Assembly: GCF_000264765.2 (NCBI RefSeq)
Contig: NZ_CP006665.1
Span: 1-64,000 of the forward strand
Origin: Edwardsiella anguillarum ET080813
GTDB lineage: Bacteria > Pseudomonadota > Gammaproteobacteria > Enterobacterales > Enterobacteriaceae
Direction: 5' to 3'
DNA: 64,000 bases
Positions 56,390 to 62,907 of this stretch are shown here, piece after piece (the first letter of the stretch is position 1; every line of letters starts with the position of its first letter). Below the pieces are notes generated by a model. It was not told where the DNA came from and did no database searches. It saw nothing but the letters and a program-made list of their open reading frames with translations. The position numbers and the translations under genes are program-made.

Positions 56390-57337
56390 CTAACGAAAAA
56401 CAAAAAGCAAATGACCGAATGGCATCAAGAGTTAGAGGCTGTCCTTATGACTTTAGACGACTGCCAGATTGAATGTGATGGCATGACTCGGGTTATAAGC
56501 TACTTACTTAATAAAGCAGAAATTCGACATAGCTGCATGTACGGTTTCGTACAGAACGAACAAACCAAAGATATCGTGCCCCCCCATTTTTGGATCATCT
56601 TAGAGGATGGATGGCTGGTGGATCTGAGGCTTCGAATGTGGCTCGGGGATAATGACACGATCCCTCATGGTGTCTTTCACCCTGATAACGAACCTAATTT
56701 CCTCTACCAAGGGGAACCTGTTCCTAGAGATTTCAACATGACATTAGGACACGATCTATTGAACGTCATGACTGATGGAAAACTTTCACATGTGAAAGTA
56801 CCAAGGAAACAAGATGGAGAGCATAGAGTGGAGTTTAATTATGATAAATCCGTATCTAACGCTCATCTTGAAACTGCTGGCTGGGAAATGGATGCTTTTA
56901 ACCATTCAAATCCCTTCGAAAGCCACGTCATTTATGTGCGGGATTACCGTAACAATCTTATCCGTTTGTTTACCATCAACCAGGCCGATTTCGAAGCCAT
57001 GAAGCAACCACGAGAGCTATCTTCCGAGATGTGGGCATCTCTTGTTGCCGAGTATGTTTTAAGAGCAGCAAAAGGGACATTGAAGTTTAAGGACTCCAAA
57101 TCGCTTGCTCCAGCCCTAATTGGGTATACAAAGTCTACTGAGACTTACCGGCGTTGGCGCAGAGTATCAGAGGTTTCTGAGCGCTTGCACATGATTATCA
57201 ACATTTATACCACTGGAATGTTGAGGCCTTTCATCATGAGATCTACTTCAACAGTGCTAACGACAGAAGAAGTAGTAACTGCCTCATCACAAGTAAAAAG
57301 TATGGATGCAACGAATCACCCCGATTGGGTTAAGTAA
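56390..57337 (+). CDS. Putative cysteine-protease/transglutaminase-like protein
   Basis: 315 residues. The first 100 carry a Cys-His-Asp order typical of transglutaminase-like and lasso-peptide-leader peptidases: CQIECDGMTRVISYLLNKAE (Cys), PPHFWIILEDGWLVDLRLRM (His, then Asp). The remainder is of unknown fold, ending in a Thr/Ser-rich tail. ATG at 56390 or 56411 is possible; a TTG at 56318 opens the frame but overlaps the preceding frame. The plasmid palindrome CTTTCACATGTGAAAG lies inside the gene (56783-56798). I do not recognise the family; catalytic role is inferred from spacing only. Confidence 0.5.
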   Translation, partial: LTKNKKQMTEWHQELEAVLMTLDDCQIECDGMTRVISYLLNKAEIRHSCMYGFVQNEQTKDIVPPHFWIILEDGWLVDLRLRMWLGDNDTIPHGVFHPDNEPNFLYQGEPVPRDFNMTLGHDLLNVMTDGKLSHVKVPRKQDGEHRVEFNYDKSVSNAHLETAGWEMDAFNHSNPFESHVIYVRDYRNNLIRLFTINQADFEAMKQPRELSSEMWASLVAEYVLRAAKGTLKFKDSKSLAPALIGYTKSTETYRRWRRVSEVSERLHMIINIYTTGMLRPFIMRSTSTVLTTEEVVTASSQVKSMDATNHPDWVK

Positions 57338-57348
57338 TAGAGGGAATT

Positions 57349-57888
57349 ATGAAAGCAGCTCTCTGGATATTAGCTTTGATCATTGCTCCCTTCGTGATCG
57401 TGAAAGTAGACCTATGGCGCCAGCGGTGTATAGGTGATATTTGGGGATGGTGGAAATCAGAGAATATGCCTTATGAGCTGCGTTCAGCAACCTTGTTCCT
57501 ATCTGAGCGAGATGTGTCAACTTCATTCCCTGTGCCGATACATGGCCGAGTTGATCAAGTGTTCAAAACTAAGCGAGGTATTCTCATTATTCTGGATACT
57601 AAATCTCGGGGGGCCCATCGTATCTATTCTTCTGACATTATTCAGTTATCGGCTTACCAACTGATTTTGAAACACCAGTACAGTTACCCTGTTGCAAAGT
57701 ATGGCTATGTTAGAACTGTTGTTGAAGATGCCTATGGTGAAAAAGTTCGCTACCTAAAAGTAAAGTTATTGAGCGATCGAGAAGTTATTAAACTGTGGCA
57801 ACGCTACCAAGATATTCATTCGGGTACAGTCCACCCTTCCTGTTATTGTGGTGGTCGCTTCCATATGAACTCCAAACCATCTTCATAA
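57349..57888 (+). CDS. Membrane-anchored PD-(D/E)XK (Cas4/RecB-like) nuclease
   Basis: 179 residues. An N-terminal membrane segment (ALWILALIIAPFVIVKV) precedes a PD-(D/E)XK core: FPVPIHGRVDQVFKTKRGIL (Asp in GRVD), IILDTKSR (Asp-x-Lys) and SSDIIQLSAYQLILKHQY (motif IV Gln-Tyr). The C terminus has HPSCYCGGRF, two Cys that could bind a metal or iron-sulfur cluster with others. It is 11 bp after the previous gene, probably co-transcribed. Similar short anchored nucleases occur in conjugative elements near the leading region; the role is unknown. Confidence 0.75.
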   Translation: MKAALWILALIIAPFVIVKVDLWRQRCIGDIWGWWKSENMPYELRSATLFLSERDVSTSFPVPIHGRVDQVFKTKRGILIILDTKSRGAHRIYSSDIIQLSAYQLILKHQYSYPVAKYGYVRTVVEDAYGEKVRYLKVKLLSDREVIKLWQRYQDIHSGTVHPSCYCGGRFHMNSKPSS

Positions 57889-57900
57889 GGGGAAGATGGC

Positions 57901-58342
57901 TTTCACATGTGAAACACGATCTCCCCCTCCCCCTCTCCTGGTTCAGGCCTTTCACATGCAAAACACGATCTCCCCCTCCGCTCTCCTGGTTTAGGTCTTT
58001 CACATGTGAAATACGATCTCCCCCTCCGCTCTCCTAGTTTAGGTCTTTCACATGTGAAACACGATCTCCCCCTCCGCTCTCCTGGTTTAGGTCTTTCACA
58101 TGTGAAACACGATCTCCCCCTCCGCTCTCCTGGTTTAGGTCTTTCACATGTGAAACACGATCTCCCCCTCCCCTCCCCTGGTTCAGGCCTTTCACATGTG
58201 AAACACGATCTCCCCCTCCGCTCTCCTGGTTTAGGTCTTTCACATGTGAAACACGATCTCCCCCTCCCCTCCCCTGGTTCAGGCCTTTCACATGTGAAAC
58301 ACGATCTCCCTCTCCTGGCTTAGGAAGCTTTCACATAGGCTC
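57901..58342. repeat. Nine-copy 48-bp repeat array with palindromic core: candidate partition centromere
   Basis: TTTCACATGTGAAA at 57901, 57998, 58046, 58094, 58142, 58190, 58238 and 58286, a degenerate copy at 57950 and a half copy at 58329. The period is 48-49 bp, with near-identical filler (ACGATCTCCCCCTCC and CTCCTGGTTTAGGTC). The 14-16-bp palindrome resembles ParB parS (TGTTTCACGTGAAACA) with an extra AT at the centre. Single copies occur elsewhere, notably 36 bp before parA. Most likely the ParB-binding site cluster and an incompatibility determinant. The 105-codon frame through it is an artefact of the repeat. Confidence 0.75.
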
Positions 58343-58352
58343 ATTCTGTTTT

Positions 58353-58365
58353 GCCTGATTTGGGC
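58353..58365. promoter_or_regulatory. Possible activator box
   Basis: GCCTGATTTGGGC; its complement GCCCAAATCAGGC resembles the GCCCAAAATGGGC boxes. 114 bp before the small membrane-protein gene. Weak. Confidence 0.25.
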
Positions 58366-58478
58366 AGTTTGGCGGGGTTGCATTTTTTATAACTCATGTA
58401 GGCTAGTTATATAGGAGAGATTACATCTGTATCTGACCGAAATTGTTTCGTTGTAACTTTTGATAAGAGGGTAATTGA

Positions 58479-58757
58479 ATGATTAAAGAAGAACTATCCT
58501 CCAATGAGGCTCAGGATGGTATGCGCCATGCTGGCTACGCACAATGTGTATTCATCCTGGCACAGTCCCTAATCTTTCCTAATTTAGGGAGTATAGGGGC
58601 TTTAATTGCAGCTTTATGTGGAATGATGCCTTGGGTTATTCGAACGGCTAAACAGGATCAACTACAAGCATTTTGTATGGTTGTGGCTTCTCTTTGCTTA
58701 GCTACAGCCTATGGGAAGCTATGTGAGGTGATCATTTCTATAGCACAGGGAGTTTGA
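58479..58757 (+). CDS. Small membrane protein
   Basis: 92 residues with two or three hydrophobic stretches (YAQCVFILAQSLIFPNLGSI; GALIAALCGMMPWVI; FCMVVASLCLATAYGKLC). The ATG follows AGAGGG at proper distance. The stop is 4 bp before the next ATG, so it is the first gene of a run of four (58479-60805). Not recognised. Confidence 0.6.
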   Translation: MIKEELSSNEAQDGMRHAGYAQCVFILAQSLIFPNLGSIGALIAALCGMMPWVIRTAKQDQLQAFCMVVASLCLATAYGKLCEVIISIAQGV

Positions 58758-58761
58758 TGTT

Positions 58762-59658
58762 ATGGATGTTGTTCGCTCCCCCTACCTTCTCGCTGAGTTA
58801 AAAAAGAGAGGCCTCGCTGATGAGGTTGTTTTATCTGAGATATCTCAGCCAGGATATCTCATTCCTATTAGTCAATTGAATAAGTTAGCCAGTCACTTTG
58901 GGATTGATCTATCAGAGCAAATCTGTGCACACGAACAGGCTGTTAGCTTGAGATTCAAAGCAAAAATGAGAGGGGGATTGGCTGCATATCTGTTTGAGCA
59001 CGAAGGTTGTTTTAGATATGCCGAGGGATCAGGCCATGCGGAGATGATGGGCATAGAACAGGATGGCGAGATTGGTCTACCTAGTCGTGCCGCAGATGCA
59101 ATGTTCTTAGAGCAAATCCTGATTCAGGTGATATCTCGTGCAGAATTTATGCTGAAAAAAATTAACGATAAGTTTGTACGCTCTGAGCAGAACATTGAAT
59201 TCCGTGAACAGCTTGCTCCAGGTATCTTCAAACTTAACTACCGAGGATTCAAATATAAGGAAAATAAAAACTCAAAGAAAGGAAGTATGTCAGTAATTTC
59301 TGTACAGGGTAGAAGATTCAATTGCGTTACGAGTGTTGCGCGAGCTTATGGCATGGACCCTGTTACAGTGCGCAAGCGTATTTCTGATATAGGAAAGAAG
59401 GCTGAGGAGTTATCAGAAAAAGAATGGGAAAAAATACTTACTAAAAAGAAAGCAATTCATATTTGTTATGGCGGTAAAACTTATACGACAGTAGCTGACT
59501 TTTGCCGTGCATATCATCTCATTGCATCCCGTGTGTATCCTAAAATCAGAAGTTGGGAAAAAAACAAGGGAAATATAAATCTGGCTGGGGACATGTTCTG
59601 GCAAGAAATTATTGATAGTTGCTCAGCAAAATTTACTGATAGGAGTCGTTTGATATGA
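58762..59658 (+). CDS. Unknown protein with two NUMOD/HTH-like repeats
   Basis: 298 residues. The N-terminal half (to about 150) is unknown. The C-terminal half has two similar units, VQGRRFNCVTSVARAYGMDP with VTVRKRISD and CYGGKTYTTVADFCRAYHLI with ASRVYPKIRSW, each with an aromatic start and a helix-turn-helix, like the NUMOD DNA-binding modules of homing endonucleases and phage proteins. No nuclease motif is visible. Its stop overlaps the next start by 4 bp. A sequence-specific DNA-binding role is inferred. Confidence 0.6.
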   Translation: MDVVRSPYLLAELKKRGLADEVVLSEISQPGYLIPISQLNKLASHFGIDLSEQICAHEQAVSLRFKAKMRGGLAAYLFEHEGCFRYAEGSGHAEMMGIEQDGEIGLPSRAADAMFLEQILIQVISRAEFMLKKINDKFVRSEQNIEFREQLAPGIFKLNYRGFKYKENKNSKKGSMSVISVQGRRFNCVTSVARAYGMDPVTVRKRISDIGKKAEELSEKEWEKILTKKKAIHICYGGKTYTTVADFCRAYHLIASRVYPKIRSWEKNKGNINLAGDMFWQEIIDSCSAKFTDRSRLI

Positions 59659-60509
59659 TAGGACAAAAACTACGAATTGGAGTCATTGTTGCGATAGTTT
59701 TAGGTTCTATTGGCGTGGGAGCTGGGATCTACCAGTTGGCTGTGAAAGATCGAGAGACTAAAGCAGAGATGGACCAGATTAAAAAGGAAATAGCTCAGAG
59801 ACGAGATACTCTTACTTTTAAGAACATGGCTGAGTTTGATACCGCAGTGGAAGCAAGTGTTAATAGGTTTATCATGAAAAAGCAACAGGATGAGGTAAAG
59901 AGTAAGTTCGCTTTATTTTCATCTGCACCTGAGAAAACTGATGGTAAGCATATTTATGGTGATATGGATGCTCGCTTTACCCTTGTTGAGTTTTCTGACC
60001 TGGAGTGCGGGTACTGTAAGCAGTTCCATGATACACCCAAGAAAATCGTAGATTCCAGCAAGGGGAACGTAAATTGGCAATGGAAACATATGCCTTTAGA
60101 TTTCCACAATCCGGCAGCATACAAACAAGCCGTAGCTGCTGAGTGTATTGCTGAGCAGAAGGGTAATAGGGGCTTTTGGGTATTCTTGAGTGATGTCTTT
60201 GAACATACCCAAGGGAACGGGCGAGGAGTGCAAGATCTTGCCGCTTTGGTTTCTGGCGTTGGGGCTGATATTAATGTGTTTAGGGCTTGTTTGGCTTCTG
60301 GGAAGTATGACGAGCAAGTTAAAGCAGACATTCAGAAAGCTAAAGAAAACGGTGTCAACGGTACTCCAGCTACGTTTGTTGTCGATAACATCACAGGACA
60401 TACTCAGCTTTTAGGCGGGGCACAGCCGCCCCAGGCCATCATGGCTGTTATGCGAAAAATGATGGTAGAGTCTCAGCAAGAGGACGATGGAGCCTCTAAT
60501 AACCAGTGA
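59655..60509 (+). CDS. DsbA-family thiol:disulfide oxidoreductase
   Basis: 284 residues: an N-terminal membrane anchor (IGVIVAIVLGSIGVGAGIYQ), a coiled-coil linker (about 30-75), then a DsbA-type thioredoxin fold with FSDLECGYCKQFHDTPKKIV (active site CGYC) and the cis-proline loop NGVNGTPATFVVDN. It probably folds disulfide-containing transfer proteins in the periplasm, as the DsbA/DsbC-like proteins of F-type and IncA/C transfer systems do. It overlaps the upstream gene by 4 bp. The family is clear; the client proteins are inferred. Confidence 0.9.
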   Translation: MIGQKLRIGVIVAIVLGSIGVGAGIYQLAVKDRETKAEMDQIKKEIAQRRDTLTFKNMAEFDTAVEASVNRFIMKKQQDEVKSKFALFSSAPEKTDGKHIYGDMDARFTLVEFSDLECGYCKQFHDTPKKIVDSSKGNVNWQWKHMPLDFHNPAAYKQAVAAECIAEQKGNRGFWVFLSDVFEHTQGNGRGVQDLAALVSGVGADINVFRACLASGKYDEQVKADIQKAKENGVNGTPATFVVDNITGHTQLLGGAQPPQAIMAVMRKMMVESQQEDDGASNNQ

Positions 60510-60517
60510 CAGTTGTT

Positions 60518-60805
60518 ATGGATCGCTGGTGGCTGTATCTACCTAATGGTCTCAGAAGCTGGCCTCGATGTCAGCTTCATTCTATTTATAGTTCAAAAAG
60601 TTCTGAACCACTTCTAGCCGGGGATTTTACGCTAGGAGACCTAGAACACTCCGTGTTAATCCAATCAAATTTGCCCAAAATGGGTATTGGTAAGGAAGCA
60701 GTAGGTTGGAAATGGGAGCACAATGATGGTACGAGTTTCACATGTGAAACATGCTCAATTGTAAATTCTGTCAGCGTCACACCTCTTTACAGCATCATAA
60801 AATGA
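60518..60805 (+). CDS. Short Trp-rich frame, doubtful gene
   Basis: 95 residues from the ATG at 60518 (MDRWWLYLPNGLRSWPRCQL). Contains GCCCAAAATGGGT (60673-60685) and GTTTCACATGTGAAAC (60735-60750) within the frame, which suggests the DNA may primarily be regulatory. It follows the DsbA-like gene by 8 bp. No homology recognised. Confidence 0.35.
   Translation: MDRWWLYLPNGLRSWPRCQLHSIYSSKSSEPLLAGDFTLGDLEHSVLIQSNLPKMGIGKEAVGWKWEHNDGTSFTCETCSIVNSVSVTPLYSIIK
60673..60750. promoter_or_regulatory. Activator box and ParB-type palindrome upstream of the ParB-domain gene
   Basis: GCCCAAAATGGGT (60673-60685) and GTTTCACATGTGAAAC (60735-60750) lie 230-305 bp before the gene at 60979. The stretch 60806-60978 has no gene. 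Confidence 0.4.
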
Positions 60806-60978
60806 TGCTATAAAGTAAGTGTATCATCTGAGAGTGATTATATTGTCGTTGAGCGACTCATGTGGCAAATGAAGGTAGGGTGTTGGGAACGCTGTTGTTT
60901 CCTGGGGACCTGAGGCAGAAAAAAACATCACTGTCGAGATAATACTAAAAGCTAATCGAGGATTCAGAGGGGAACAAC

Positions 60979-61896
60979 ATGGCTGCTATCAATTCACTTC
61001 GCGCTCTTAAAGGTGTCACTCCAGCTCAAGATCTGAAAAAAGGCGATGGTTTCACCATTGCTCCCCAGCTCCTACTTGAAGAGGAGGGGTTTAATACTCG
61101 CGGAGCCTTTTGTGACAATTACTATGATCGCCCTGACATTAAAGAGGGTATCCGTGTCTTGGCTGAGGCTTATAAGCGCGGGGATTATGTTCCTCCAATC
61201 ATCGTCAAAGTTATCGATGGCAAAGTCTATATTCGTGAAGGGCACCGCCGTCGTCGGGCGCTTCTACGCGCTATTGAGGAAGGCGCAGATATTAAGCTTG
61301 TACAAGTGGTGGAGCATCGTGGTGATGAAGCGGAGCAGAACTTACTGATTGCAACAAGCAACGATGGCCTCCCTCTATCGCCTCTTGAGCGAGCTGTAAT
61401 TTATGCTCGACTCGCACATTGGGGATGGAGTGATCAAATGATCGCCCTGCGTGTTGGTCGCTCAGCCGAGCATGTTCGTAGCGCCCGTGCGCTTTTGGAA
61501 ATGCCATTAGAGCTAAAACGGATGATTCAAGAAGGTACTGTCGCCGCTACCTACGCACAAGCTCTTTATAATGAGCATGGAACTGCTGCTGTTGATATTT
61601 TGAAAAAAGCCCAAGAAGAACAAGGCAGCGGCGATAGTGATAAGCAGACTAAGAAGTTGACGAAGAAATCCGTTGAGAAGGGGCCTCGATTGGGGAAAAA
61701 GGTAGTGGAGGCTATGCGCCGTAGTGTAAGCACAATTACTAACCGCCTCGATGATATTAAGCCGACCGCTGATGGTGATTTTACGCTGACGCTGAGTAAG
61801 GAAGATGTTGAGGCCCTTCAAGAGTTGAGGGCGAAACTGACTGAGCTGGAGTCGAAGTCTAAGCCTAGTAGCCCTGAGGCAGATAGTGGGGAGTAA
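60979..61896 (+). CDS. ParB-domain (CTPase/nuclease-fold) protein
   Basis: 305 residues with a ParB N-terminal domain: VPPIIVKVIDGKVYIREGHR then RRRALLRAIEEG (the GHRRRR box corresponds to the CTP/phosphate motif GxRR), LSPLERAVIYARLAHWGWSD, and a helix-turn-helix QMIALRVGRSAEHVRSARAL. The C-terminal third is a charged linker (KQTKKLTKKSVEKG) and a helix that may dimerise. It is separate from the parA-linked ParB at 62908 and differs from it in size and sequence. Such extra ParB-domain proteins occur beside parAB in IncA/C plasmids; the role is unproved. GAGG before the ATG. Confidence 0.85.
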   Translation: MAAINSLRALKGVTPAQDLKKGDGFTIAPQLLLEEEGFNTRGAFCDNYYDRPDIKEGIRVLAEAYKRGDYVPPIIVKVIDGKVYIREGHRRRRALLRAIEEGADIKLVQVVEHRGDEAEQNLLIATSNDGLPLSPLERAVIYARLAHWGWSDQMIALRVGRSAEHVRSARALLEMPLELKRMIQEGTVAATYAQALYNEHGTAAVDILKKAQEEQGSGDSDKQTKKLTKKSVEKGPRLGKKVVEAMRRSVSTITNRLDDIKPTADGDFTLTLSKEDVEALQELRAKLTELESKSKPSSPEADSGE

Positions 61897-61917
61897 TCCT
61901 ATGCTTCCGGTAGGCGT

Positions 61918-61949
61918 GGTTAGGTTAGCTTGCCTAAGTTAACCTAACC
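61918..61949. repeat. Inverted repeat downstream of the ParB-domain gene
   Basis: GGTTAGGTTA (61918-61927) and TAACCTAACC (61940-61949), 10-bp perfect arms with a 12-nt spacer; a possible operator or hairpin. Confidence 0.55.
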
Positions 61950-61982
61950 GAGAATCCACCAGCATCGATTTTATTGTACATG

Positions 61983-62002
61983 CGGCCTTCTGGCCGTTTT
62001 TT
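61983..62002 (+). terminator. Intrinsic terminator upstream of parA
   Basis: CGGCC/GGCCG stem with a 4-nt loop and six T, isolating parA from upstream transcription. Confidence 0.8.
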
Positions 62003-62067
62003 GTTTCTAGATTGTTTTAACAGGACCATAATTAGATATTGCAGTATCATTTTTTGGGCTATAAAAT

Positions 62068-62083
62068 CTTTCACATGTGAAAG
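62068..62083. promoter_or_regulatory. Palindrome 35 bp before parA (probable ParB/ParA operator)
   Basis: CTTTCACATGTGAAAG, the same core as the 57901-58342 array. Its position over the expected parA promoter suggests autoregulation of parAB. Confidence 0.65.
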
Positions 62084-62118
62084 AGGACTTTCGTTGTTGA
62101 CTAATCATAGGGGTGAGT

Positions 62119-62904
62119 ATGGGAAAAGTAATTAGTTTCTCCAACCAGAAAGGCGGGGTTGGTAAGAGCACCCTCTGTATCCAACAAGCATTTTATTTGA
62201 CTCTGATAGAAAAGAAGAAAGTGCTGGTGTTGGATATGGATGGACAAGGGAATACCTCTTCCCGGCTGGCCCCTAGACGATATCTAGAGGATGGCGAGTT
62301 TGAGCCGATTCTTTCTGGGACGAAGGCTGCGGAGTTGTTCGCTTATGAACTGGATAAGGTTGAAGTGATGTCCTGTCCATGTGGTGCTGATCTCATCCAT
62401 ACACCAAAGAATGACTCTGACCTATTCGAAATGGAGGCTATCCCTCTAGGTCAGGCGATGAACCCTGCTCGCCATTTGGCTGATTTAATCGAAAACTACG
62501 ATTACGTGCTGGTGGATTGTCCTCCTGGCCTCGGTAGAAAGCTGGTGGCTGCTCTGGTTATGTCAACCCATGTAGTATGCCCGGTTAAGCTCTCCGGCTT
62601 TTCTGTAGATGGTGTAGAAGGCCTCCTGAATACGATCATTGGTATTCGTGAGGCGTATAACCCAGAACTGGAGATCTTGGGGATTGTGATTAACGATATG
62701 GATCGTTCTGTTAATCATGAAAAATCGTTGAAGACTTTAGAGGCAACTGTTCCTGAACTTTTGTTCGAGAATAAGATAATGCACCGTCCGCCGCTGGATA
62801 GTGCAATTTCCGAAGGGGTTCCTGTCTGGGAGTTGCGCTATGGACATGTTGCGGCAAAAGAGGTTCTAGCAGTATTGGCTGAAATTGTTAAAAAGGTGGG
62901 CTAA
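62119..62904 (+). CDS. parA: ParA partition ATPase
   Basis: 261 residues, type I partition ATPase. Deviant Walker A KGGVGKST at residues 11-18 (FSNQKGGVGKSTLCIQQAFY), Walker A' VLVLDMDGQGNTSSRL, Walker B YDYVLVDCPPGL. No N-terminal helix-turn-helix extension, so it is of the short type (Ib-like or IncP IncC-like); repression of the operon is then more likely by ParB. The ATG at 62119 follows AGGGGTG; a GTG at 62113 opens the frame. parB begins 4 bp after its stop. Confidence 0.93.
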   Translation: MGKVISFSNQKGGVGKSTLCIQQAFYLTLIEKKKVLVLDMDGQGNTSSRLAPRRYLEDGEFEPILSGTKAAELFAYELDKVEVMSCPCGADLIHTPKNDSDLFEMEAIPLGQAMNPARHLADLIENYDYVLVDCPPGLGRKLVAALVMSTHVVCPVKLSGFSVDGVEGLLNTIIGIREAYNPELEILGIVINDMDRSVNHEKSLKTLEATVPELLFENKIMHRPPLDSAISEGVPVWELRYGHVAAKEVLAVLAEIVKKVG

Positions 62905-62907
62905 GCC

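Noticed and set aside
58006..58323. 105-codon frame with repeated SHVKHDLPLRSPGLG units (and an 85-codon one on the other strand)
   Set aside because: It simply translates the 48-bp array; 48 is divisible by 3, so any frame without stops stays open. No start signal or family.
57901..58342. CRISPR array
   Set aside because: The material between palindromes is nearly identical in every unit, so there are no variable spacers, and no cas genes are present; the Cas4-like nuclease is a lone anchored protein.
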